The translations under genes were made by a program, and so were the position numbers. A stretch of DNA of 6,860 nucleotides from an uncultured Asticcacaulis sp. (GTDB taxonomy: Bacteria > Pseudomonadota > Alphaproteobacteria > Caulobacterales > Caulobacteraceae): assembly GCA_946480125.1 (NCBI GenBank), contig CAMLIY010000168.1, positions 1-6,860 on the forward strand, given 5' to 3'. Within the stretch, counting starts at the first letter, position 1. The number at the start of each line of letters is the position of its first letter. Shown here piece by piece: positions 1 through 5,275 of the stretch. The notes beneath the pieces were generated by a model. The model saw nothing but the letters and a program-made list of their open reading frames with translations, was not told the DNA's origin and did not search any database.

Positions 1-932
1 ACGCCAATGGCAAGGAGGCGCCGATCTTCGGCACCAATACCTCGACCATCCCGATCTCCCTGCTGGCCACCGCCTCGTCACATGCCAAAAACTATATCGG
101 CATCCACTTCTTCTCGCCGGTCGATAAGATGATGCTGGTCGAGATCATCCGCGGCGAAAAGACGTCTGACGCCACCGTGGCCAAGGCGATCGATTTCGCG
201 CTCAAGATCAAAAAGACGCCGGTGGTGGTCAATGACTCGCGCTTCTTCTTCGCCAACCGCTGCTTCATTCCGTTCACCGCTGAGGGGATGATCATGTGGT
301 CGGAAGGCGTGGCGCCGGCGCTGATCGATAATGCCGGCCGCATGACCGGCATGCCGCGCGGTCCGCTGGAAATGATGGACGATGTGGCGCTCGACCTGCT
401 GACCAAGATCACCTCCGAAACCGCCAAGGCGATGGGTGACGCCTATCAGCCGATCCCCGGCGAAAAGGAAGTGGCGCAGATGGTCGCCGATGGCCGCCTC
501 GGTCGCAAGAACGGCAAGGGCTTCTATGATTATCCCGAAGCCAAGGGCGTACCCAAGACCCTGTGGTCAGGTACACTCGATATGTTCCCGGTCACTCAAG
601 CCGAGGCCAATCCGGCCGAGGTCGAGGAACTGAAAAAGCGCCTGCTCTATGTGCAGGCCGTGACGGCCGCCCGCTGCTTCGAGGAAGGTGTCATCACCGA
701 TCCGCGTGAAGCCGATGTCGGCTCAATCCTCGGCTGGGGCTTCGCGCCGTGGTCGGGCGGGATTATTTCGCTGATGGATTCAATCGGAATCGCCAAATTC
801 GTTGAGGAGCTGGACCGTATGACGAAGCTCTATGGTGAGCGCTTCACCTCGCCGCAGTTGCTGCGCGACATGGCCGCGAAGGGGGAAACCTTCTACGGCC
901 GGTTCGATAAGAAGGCCGCGAAAGCCGCTTAA
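1..932 (+). CDS. FadB/FadJ-type 3-hydroxyacyl-CoA dehydrogenase, C-terminal part (5' end outside window)
   Basis: The frame is open from the left edge (first full codon at 3) to TAA at 930-932, giving 309 residues. It oxidises L-3-hydroxyacyl-CoA to 3-ketoacyl-CoA with NAD+ in beta-oxidation. Visible residues start near the end of the Rossmann domain (TNTSTIPIS, local 11-19). Next comes IGIHFFSPV with the catalytic His at local 35, and the partner Glu at local 47 in LVEIIRG. The +12 spacing equals H450/E462 of E. coli FadB. The two helical dimerisation domains follow, the second with GWGFAPWSGGI near local 239-249. The missing N-terminus is probably an enoyl-CoA hydratase/isomerase domain, as in FadB/FadJ, but a stand-alone dehydrogenase cannot be excluded. 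The usual Gly in the NDSRGFF-like motif is Phe here (NDSRFFFANR). An intrinsic terminator follows the stop directly, so the gene ends its transcript. Confidence 0.9.
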   Translation, partial: ANGKEAPIFGTNTSTIPISLLATASSHAKNYIGIHFFSPVDKMMLVEIIRGEKTSDATVAKAIDFALKIKKTPVVVNDSRFFFANRCFIPFTAEGMIMWSEGVAPALIDNAGRMTGMPRGPLEMMDDVALDLLTKITSETAKAMGDAYQPIPGEKEVAQMVADGRLGRKNGKGFYDYPEAKGVPKTLWSGTLDMFPVTQAEANPAEVEELKKRLLYVQAVTAARCFEEGVITDPREADVGSILGWGFAPWSGGIISLMDSIGIAKFVEELDRMTKLYGERFTSPQLLRDMAAKGETFYGRFDKKAAKAA

Positions 933-935
933 AAC

Positions 936-969
936 AAAAGCCCCGCAGGTTCCGCCTGCGGGGCTTTTT
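936..969 (+). terminator. Rho-independent terminator after the beta-oxidation gene
   Basis: A perfect 11-bp stem pairs 939-949 (AGCCCCGCAGG) with 955-965 around the 5-nt loop TTCCG. Three more A-T pairs (936-938 with 966-968) extend it. The right arm runs into a T tract (965-969). It begins 3 bases after the TAA at 930-932 and separates this gene from metC. The A tract on the left side means it could also act on the other strand. Confidence 0.93.
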
Positions 970-1076
970 GCTGATCAGCCCCACTGACCGGTATCCTCAG
1001 TTCTTATGGCTTGCGCGGAGCAGCGTTTCGGGGTTGAAGGGATCGTATATGCCGCCGCTTTTTCGAGTGCTTTGCC

Positions 1077-2243
1077 ATGGAAGAAACCACCCGCCTGACC
1101 AGCGCCACACTAGGCCGCCAGAACTCCCGCCGCGCCGTCAATACGGCTGTGGAACGCGGCTCGACCGTGCTGTTTGAAAATGCGGAAATGCTCTATAATG
1201 ACGACATCAAGCCGACCTATGGCACGGATGGTCTGTCGACACAGAACGAACTCTGCCGCCTGATCGCCCAATTGGAAGGGGCGCAGGAAGCCTTTATCCT
1301 GCCGTCGGGACTTGCCGCTTTGACCCTGCCGATGTTCGCCTTCCTTTCGGCCGGCGATGAAATTCTGGTGGTTAATTCCTGCTATCGCCCGGTACGCCGT
1401 TTCCTTGATACGCAAATGAAGCGTTTTGGCGTCATCACGCACTATTACGAGCCGCGCCTGTCACCGGAAGACGTGCTGGCCCTCGCCACGCCGCAGACGA
1501 AGATGATCTATGTCGAAAGCCCTGGCTCTCTCACCTTCGATATTCAGGACATTCCCGGCATCGCCAAACTGGCCAAGGCACGCGGCATCCTGACCCTGTG
1601 TGACAATACCTATGGCGCCGGCGTCCTCTTCAAGCCTTTGGCGCATGGTGTCGATCTCTCGATGCAGGCCCTGACCAAATATGTCGGCGGCCACTCGGAC
1701 GTGCTGATCGGGTCGGTGTCGGTCAGCGATCCAAAACTTGGTAAGGTGCTGCACGACACTATCAAGGCCTGGGGTTTCTTTACCTCGGCCGACGAGAGCT
1801 ATCTGGCGTCGCGTGGCATCCGTTCGCTACATCTGCGTATCAAGCAATCGGGCGACAGTGCATTGAAGGTCGCCAAATGGCTGGAAAGCCGTCCGGAAGT
1901 GGTGAAGGTGGTCCATCCGGCTTTTGAAAGCCATCCGGGGCATGAGATTTTCAAGCGCGACTTCACCGGCGCCAATGGCCTGTTCATGGCCTTGTTCAAG
2001 GGCAATGGCGACAAGGATTCGCAGGCCTTCCTCAATAAGCTCAAGCTGTTCGGGCTGGGCTTTAGCTGGGGCGGTTATGAGAGCCTGGCCACCAATTCCG
2101 AACCGCAGATTCGTGGACGTACACGCCTGAGTGACGAGCCTGATCCTTATCTGCAAGGCTCGGCCGTGCGGTTCTATGTCGGGCTGGAAGACCCGGATGA
2201 CCTGATCGCCGATATCGAGCAGGCTTTGCGCGTGTTTGCATAA
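1077..2243 (+). CDS. metC: Cystathionine beta-lyase (PLP-dependent, Cys/Met metabolism family)
   Basis: The 388-residue cytoplasmic enzyme cleaves cystathionine to homocysteine, pyruvate and ammonia, the step before methionine synthase. It aligns along its length with E. coli MetC from memory. The Schiff-base Lys is K201 in ALTKYVGGHSD, and D176 (LCDNTYG) pairs with the PLP nitrogen. Y103 (NSCYRPV) stacks on the cofactor. S330-W331 lie in FSWGGYES, and R365 (AVRFYVGLED) binds the substrate carboxylate. The FSWGGYES and GLEDPDDLIADI signatures favour cystathionine beta-lyase over gamma-synthase. One oddity is TYGTDG at 47-52, where family members normally have YGRRG: Y48 is present but the phosphate-binding Arg is T50. 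The ATG at 1077 fits the usual N-terminus but has no clear Shine-Dalgarno. No SAM riboswitch is visible upstream. Exact substrate preference is inferred. Confidence 0.9.
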   Translation: MEETTRLTSATLGRQNSRRAVNTAVERGSTVLFENAEMLYNDDIKPTYGTDGLSTQNELCRLIAQLEGAQEAFILPSGLAALTLPMFAFLSAGDEILVVNSCYRPVRRFLDTQMKRFGVITHYYEPRLSPEDVLALATPQTKMIYVESPGSLTFDIQDIPGIAKLAKARGILTLCDNTYGAGVLFKPLAHGVDLSMQALTKYVGGHSDVLIGSVSVSDPKLGKVLHDTIKAWGFFTSADESYLASRGIRSLHLRIKQSGDSALKVAKWLESRPEVVKVVHPAFESHPGHEIFKRDFTGANGLFMALFKGNGDKDSQAFLNKLKLFGLGFSWGGYESLATNSEPQIRGRTRLSDEPDPYLQGSAVRFYVGLEDPDDLIADIEQALRVFA

Positions 2244-2244
2244 T

Positions 2245-2372
2245 CTCCTCCCCTGTAGCGAAGCGTACGGGGGAGGTGGCGAGCTTGTCTCGCCGGAGGG
2301 GCTATACTTACAAAACGGCCCCCTCCGTCGCCGACTGAGCGGCGACACCTCCCCCGCTTCGCAAGGGAGGAG
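2245..2372. repeat. 128-bp intergenic palindromic repeat between convergent genes
   Basis: The element fills the gap between metC (+) and the nitronate monooxygenase gene (-). Its arms are nested inverted repeats: CTCCTCCC 2245-2252 with GGGAGGAG 2365-2372; GCGAAGCG 2258-2265 with CGCTTCGC 2355-2362; GGGGGAGGTG 2269-2278 with CACCTCCCCC 2346-2355 (sharing base 2355 with the previous pair). Inside are CGGAGGGG 2294-2301 with CCCCTCCG 2320-2327, and a hairpin GTCGCCG 2327-2333 with CGGCGAC 2340-2346. It could fold into a long imperfect hairpin on either strand and act as a two-way terminator. Bases 2354-2376, running just past the right end, recur exactly at 3406-3428. This pattern fits a dispersed REP or MITE-like element; no open reading frame of note lies inside. 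Confidence 0.8.
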
Positions 2373-2378
2373 AAGGTC

Positions 2379-3335
2379 TTAAAGCCCGTACGGCTTGGCC
2401 TTGGCGGCGAAGGCTTCGTGAGCGGCGGCAAACTCGATCTTCAAGCGCGCCCCCAGATCGGCGACTGGCAAAATCTCTTGAATCGATCCAACGCCCTGGC
2501 CGGCGGACCAGATGGTCTTCCACGCCTTGGCTTCGGTATTCAGTTCCTCGGCCATATCTATTTTGTGATGCGGGTCTTTCGCTGCCGCCGGATCGAGGCC
2601 ATTGGCGATCAGGGAGGGCGTCAGGAAGTTGGCGTTGATGCCGGAAATGGCGTCGGTATATGTGATGTCCTTGGCGGTCGTCTCTAACAACATTGCCTTG
2701 TAATCGTCGGCGGCGCGGGCTTCTTCGGTGGCGATAAAGCGCGTGCCCATATAGGCGAGGTCGGCGCCGGCCATCAAGGCGGCGGCCACATCACCGCCGG
2801 TCGATATCGCGCCGGAAAGCAGGATCGTGCCGCTGAAGAACTGGCGAATTTCATTGATCAGGGCGAAGGGATGCTGGTTACCAGCATGGCCACCGGCGCC
2901 CGCCGCGACGAGGATCAGGCCGTCCACGCCGGCGTCAGAGGCTTTTTTGGCATGGCGGGCATTGATCACATCGTGAAAGACCACGCCGCCATAACCGTGA
3001 ACCGCATCGACGATATCCTTGACGGCCCCCAGGCTGGTGATGACCAAAGGCACCTGGTGCTGGACGGTGATCTGGATATCAGCCATCAGGCGGGTATTAG
3101 TATTGTGAACAATCAGGTTGACGCCATAGGCGGCATCATCGGGGCCGAGTGCGGCTTTGATCTGGTCAAGCCATTCGGCATAGCCTTCGCTGGTGCGCTG
3201 GTTTAGCGCCGGAAAGGTGCCGATCATGCCGGACTGGCAGGTGGCGATCACCAGTTCAGGGCCAGAAACAAGAAACATCGGCGCAGCCACGGCCGGAAAG
3301 CGCAAATTTTTGGTAAGCGAAGCGGGGATGGCCAT
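2379..3335 (-). CDS. Nitronate monooxygenase-family FMN oxidoreductase (2-nitropropane dioxygenase-like)
   Basis: The 318-residue TIM-barrel flavoprotein belongs to a family whose members oxidise alkyl nitronates or act as NADH:quinone reductases or FabK-like enoyl reductases. Visible marks are FPAVAAPMFLVSGPELV at 13-29 (FMN-binding N-terminal strand) and GVNLIVH at 71-77. AAGAGGHAG at 144-152 carries H150, in the place of the usual catalytic or flavin-contacting His. LSGAIS...GGDVAAALMAGADLAYMGTRF (173-200) is the phosphate-binding region, and IWSAGQGVGSI (275-285) is the C-terminal signature. The ATG at 3335 has GAGGAA (complement of 3341-3346) five bases upstream, which decides the start. 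There is no signal peptide or membrane segment. It is a single gene, convergent with metC and divergent from queF. The natural substrate cannot be told from sequence. Confidence 0.85.
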   Translation of the reverse strand: MAIPASLTKNLRFPAVAAPMFLVSGPELVIATCQSGMIGTFPALNQRTSEGYAEWLDQIKAALGPDDAAYGVNLIVHNTNTRLMADIQITVQHQVPLVITSLGAVKDIVDAVHGYGGVVFHDVINARHAKKASDAGVDGLILVAAGAGGHAGNQHPFALINEIRQFFSGTILLSGAISTGGDVAAALMAGADLAYMGTRFIATEEARAADDYKAMLLETTAKDITYTDAISGINANFLTPSLIANGLDPAAAKDPHHKIDMAEELNTEAKAWKTIWSAGQGVGSIQEILPVADLGARLKIEFAAAHEAFAAKAKPYGL

Positions 3336-3397
3336 GATGTTTCCTCGGTTTTATGGGTTACAACTCATCATAAATTGACGCCAACGTAAAGATATTT

Positions 3398-3424
3398 CTC
3401 CTCCACCGCTTCGCAAGGGAGGAG
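3398..3424. repeat. Short copy of the intergenic palindromic repeat
   Basis: CTCCTCC (3398-3404) pairs with GGAGGAG (3418-3424) around the loop ACCGCTTCGCAAG. Bases 3406-3428 match 2354-2376 exactly over 23 bases. It is therefore a minimal or internally deleted relative of the 128-bp element 1 kb away. It lies in the divergent gap between the nitronate monooxygenase gene and queF, where a termination role makes less sense than in the convergent gap. Confidence 0.75.
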
Positions 3425-3434
3425 AAGGGTGATC

Positions 3435-3462
3435 TTGCTATTCTGTCTGTGCAGTCTATATC
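3435..3462 (+). promoter_or_regulatory. Candidate sigma70-type promoter of queF
   Basis: TTGCTA (3435-3440) and TATATC (3457-3462) are separated by 16 bases. The -10 hexamer ends only 6 bases before the queF ATG at 3469, so transcription would start at or next to the start codon. No Shine-Dalgarno lies between, which fits a leaderless mRNA. The match to consensus is moderate and there is no experimental support. Confidence 0.4.
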
Positions 3463-3468
3463 CAGCTC

Positions 3469-3930
3469 ATGAGCCATTATACCGATAACCTGACCCAGCT
3501 AGGCGGCGGCAATGTCGTCGCCAGCGATCCCGCTGAAGCCGTGCTGGAGCGTGTGCCCAATCCGCACACCGATGTCGATTATGTCGCCCGCTTCACCGCG
3601 CCGGAATTCACCTCGCTATGTCCGGTGACGGGGCAGCCGGATTTCGCGCATCTGGTCATTGACTATGTGCCGGGCGACTGGCTGGTCGAGTCGAAATCCC
3701 TCAAGCTGTTCCTGACCAGTTTCCGCAATCATGGCGCCTTCCATGAGGACTGCACCATCTATATCGCCAAGCGCCTGAAGGACCTGCTTGATCCGCGCTG
3801 GCTACGCATCGGCGGCTTCTGGTATCCGCGCGGTGGTATTCCGATCGATGTCTTCTGGCAGACGGGCGAAGCCCCGAAGGGCGTGTATGTGCCGGACTTC
3901 GGCGTGCCGACTTATCGCGGCCGAGGTTGA
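3469..3930 (+). CDS. queF: NADPH-dependent 7-cyano-7-deazaguanine reductase (preQ0 reductase)
   Basis: The 153-residue enzyme reduces the nitrile of preQ0 to the aminomethyl group of preQ1 using two NADPH, in queuosine tRNA modification. It is the short, single-domain (B. subtilis type) T-fold form. The nucleophile is C51 in [14 protein letters not shown], forming the thioimide with preQ0, and D58 is the proton donor. The QueF motif [16 protein letters not shown] (74-89) binds NADPH, and H92-E93 in AFHED bind the substrate. All sit four residues before their B. subtilis counterparts (C55, D62, H96, E97). The ATG at 3469 lacks a Shine-Dalgarno and may start a leaderless message. No preQ1 riboswitch is visible upstream and no other queuosine gene is in the window. 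The last 19 bases overlap the end of hepT on the other strand. Confidence 0.95.
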   Translation: MSHYTDNLTQLGGGNVVASDPAEAVLERVPNPHTDVDYVARFTAPEFTSLCPVTGQPDFAHLVIDYVPGDWLVESKSLKLFLTSFRNHGAFHEDCTIYIAKRLKDLLDPRWLRIGGFWYPRGGIPIDVFWQTGEAPKGVYVPDFGVPTYRGRG

Positions 3931-4268
3931 ATTATTAAAGACAATTGGACACCTAGTGCCGGTAGGGCCTTGCAGGCTGTTTCCCAGACCTGTTCCAGAT
4001 CGATATCGAAATAACCATGCGCGATACGATTGCGCATTCCGCGCATGTTGCGCCAGAGAAATTCCGGATGCGCGTCGGTAAACTCAGGAAACTCGCTCAT
4101 CACTCGCGTTGCGGCTTCGCCAATAATGACGATGTTCATGATGACGGCTTGCTGCGTGCGTTTATCCGCTAGAAAGCCTGCCTTATCCATGCCCGAAATG
4201 TAGTCAGAGGCTTGCTTAACACCCTCTTGCATATGACGCAGATAGTCCTGAAGCTTGTCAGCCATCAT
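3912..4268 (-). CDS. hepT: HepT-like HEPN-domain RNase toxin (DUF86 family)
   Basis: The 118-residue all-helical HEPN protein is the toxin of the MntA/HepT type VII toxin-antitoxin system. The catalytic RX4HXY motif is intact: R79, H84 and Y86 in RNRIAHGY. In studied homologues this site cuts RNA, and the Tyr is the residue blocked by AMPylation. [12 protein letters not shown] (45-56) is the conserved helix before it. The ATG at 4268-4266 shares ATGA with the mntA stop (TGA 4267-4265), a 4-base overlap typical of translational coupling, so the antitoxin is made first. A second ATG directly follows and could be used instead. The TAA at 3914-3912 lies inside the end of queF, so the last codons are antisense to queF. 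One line counted in the gene is 47% GC and one 50%, against 58% in queF. Cellular target unknown. Confidence 0.88.
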   Translation of the reverse strand: MMADKLQDYLRHMQEGVKQASDYISGMDKAGFLADKRTQQAVIMNIVIIGEAATRVMSEFPEFTDAHPEFLWRNMRGMRNRIAHGYFDIDLEQVWETACKALPALGVQLSLIIQPRPR

Positions 4269-4555
4269 ATGGCGCGGGCCTCAGCCAGCACCTGAGCGCG
4301 GAAAGACAGGGGGATGTCGCCGGGCGTCAACAGATCGACAGGCACGCCGAGCATTTCCTGAAGCTCATCCTGCAAACCGCCGAGATCAAAAAGAGTCGTA
4401 TTTGGCAAGGCGTCAACCACCAGATCAAGATCGCTGCCGTCCTTGTCGTTTCCATACAAGGTCGAGCCAAAGACACGCGGGTTCGAGGCCCTGAAACGTG
4501 TAGTCAGGGCACGTATGGCGTCACGATGATTGTTCAGAGCGACAGAAGGCTTCAT
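4265..4555 (-). CDS. mntA: MntA-like minimal nucleotidyltransferase antitoxin
   Basis: The 96-residue protein has the complete minimal nucleotidyltransferase signature GS-x10-DxD: G30-S31, then D42 and D44 in GSDLDLVV, with a third carboxylate D74 in VPVDLLTP. In characterised pairs MntA uses ATP to AMPylate the HEPN toxin on the Tyr of RX4HXY, silencing its RNase activity. All metal-binding residues are present, so the antitoxin should be active. The ATG at 4555 has only a distant AGGA (13 bases away), so initiation may be weak, leaderless, or helped by upstream translation. The gene starts 37 bases after the nitroreductase stop on the same strand and overlaps hepT by 4 bases. A 6-bp inverted repeat sits just upstream of the start codon. 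Confidence 0.87.
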   Translation of the reverse strand: MKPSVALNNHRDAIRALTTRFRASNPRVFGSTLYGNDKDGSDLDLVVDALPNTTLFDLGGLQDELQEMLGVPVDLLTPGDIPLSFRAQVLAEARAI

Positions 4556-4558
4556 GGT

Positions 4559-4576
4559 ATTTAGCTTATCCTAAAT
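4559..4576. promoter_or_regulatory. Candidate operator upstream of mntA (inverted repeat)
   Basis: ATTTAG (4559-4564) and CTAAAT (4571-4576) form a perfect 6-bp inverted repeat with a 6-base spacer, three bases upstream of the mntA start codon. It lies in the only AT-rich patch between the nitroreductase and mntA genes. Position and symmetry suit a repressor site for toxin-antitoxin autoregulation, but neither MntA nor HepT shows a DNA-binding domain. It could also be chance in AT-rich DNA. Confidence 0.3.
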
Positions 4577-4592
4577 TCATGAAAAGACCAAC

Positions 4593-5225
4593 TCAGCCTT
4601 CCCACCAGCTAATGCGGCTGTCGTAATCCGGGCGTTCGCGTTCCAGCGGCGCTTCGGTGGGGGTGCCGAGAAAAATCCAGCCAGCGACGTTTTCGCCCTC
4701 GGTCAGGCCAAGCACCGTCTTGGCCTCCTCATCATAGGAATACCAATCGGTGATCCAGTTGGCGCCATAGCCCAGGGCGCCGGCGGCGATCAGCAGATTC
4801 TGGCAGACGGCGGCGGCGGAAAGCTGCTGTTCCCACAAAGGCTTCTTGTACGGAAACACCGGGCTTGAGATCACCAGGAGGGCTTCCGGCGGGATGGAGA
4901 GTTTTTGCAGGGCGCCCACAGCTTTGCGATCCTCACGACTCTCTGCCAGGGCTTTCAGTTTGTCGACCAGCTTTGCCTTGGCAACAGGCGTAAAGCGCAC
5001 GATGCGCCACGGCCCCAGCTTACCATGATCCGGCACGCGGAAACCGATCCTGATCAGCAGGTCCATTTCCTCAGCCGAAGGGGAGGGCAGGCTGAGTGTC
5101 GGCGCCGGCGCGCTGCGGCGGTGAAACAGGGCGTCCAGCACCTCGGTGGATTTTTTTTGCGGCACGGGCTGGCCGAATTCGATCGGCGTCTGGTCAAAAT
5201 CTGGCCAAAAATGAGTATGGGACAT
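4593..5225 (-). CDS. Nitroreductase-family FMN oxidoreductase, YdjA-like
   Basis: The 210-residue flavoprotein belongs to the nitroreductase superfamily; such enzymes use NAD(P)H and FMN on nitro compounds, quinones or similar acceptors, usually as dimers. HRRSAPAP (35-42) is the FMN-binding RRS motif. VPDHGKLGPWRIVRF (64-78) matches the APDH...PW segment of E. coli YdjA. WEQQLSAAAVCQNLLIAAGALGYG (131-154) and GWIFLGTP (182-189) are the later family blocks. About 30 extra residues precede the core. I chose the ATG at 5225 because GGAAAG (complement of 5233-5238) lies seven bases upstream. An in-frame ATG at 5261 has no Shine-Dalgarno and would crowd the divergent NUDIX gene. The codons for Q23-K25 form an A8 tract (T8 at 5151-5158). 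It may be cotranscribed with mntA-hepT. True substrate unknown. Confidence 0.87.
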   Translation of the reverse strand: MSHTHFWPDFDQTPIEFGQPVPQKKSTEVLDALFHRRSAPAPTLSLPSPSAEEMDLLIRIGFRVPDHGKLGPWRIVRFTPVAKAKLVDKLKALAESREDRKAVGALQKLSIPPEALLVISSPVFPYKKPLWEQQLSAAAVCQNLLIAAGALGYGANWITDWYSYDEEAKTVLGLTEGENVAGWIFLGTPTEAPLERERPDYDSRISWWEG

Positions 5226-5232
5226 GCTATGG

Positions 5233-5238
5233 CTTTCC
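5233..5238 (-). promoter_or_regulatory. Ribosome binding site deciding the nitroreductase start
   Basis: The minus strand reads GGAAAG here, seven bases before the ATG at 5225. It supports the 210-residue form over a start 12 codons further upstream at 5261, which has no purine-rich site. Confidence 0.6.
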
Positions 5239-5263
5239 AAAATCGAATCTGCCCCGACCATAT

Positions 5264-5270
5264 AGGTGAT
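5264..5270 (+). promoter_or_regulatory. Ribosome binding site of the NUDIX gene
   Basis: AGGTGAT matches the complement of the 16S rRNA 3' tail (AAGGAGGTGATC) over seven bases and ends five bases before the ATG at 5276. It is the clearest Shine-Dalgarno in the window and fixes this start. Confidence 0.65.
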
Positions 5271-5275
5271 GTGCG

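Noticed and set aside
970..1076. Possible SAM-II riboswitch or promoter upstream of metC
   Set aside because: I could not find the conserved SAM-II core or a pseudoknot. TATATG at 1046-1051 lacks a properly spaced -35. Nothing supportable.
1827..2348. Minus-strand frame reaching from metC into the palindromic repeat
   Set aside because: It is antisense to well-supported metC and starts within the repeat; no domain is recognisable.
2871..3206. 111-codon plus-strand frame inside the nitronate monooxygenase gene
   Set aside because: It is antisense to conserved flavin-binding motifs, with no ribosome site or recognisable fold.
3367..3372. TATGAT on the minus strand as -10 of the nitronate monooxygenase gene
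   Set aside because: The hexamer is good, but no -35 at 15-18 bases is convincing; too weak to annotate.
3336..3468. preQ1 riboswitch upstream of queF
   Set aside because: No C-rich loop plus A-rich tail typical of the preQ1-I aptamer is seen, and the likely leader is absent.
5226..5261. Upstream ATG at 5261 as nitroreductase start (222 residues)
   Set aside because: It has no Shine-Dalgarno and the 12 added residues do not look like family sequence; the ATG at 5225 has a well-spaced site.
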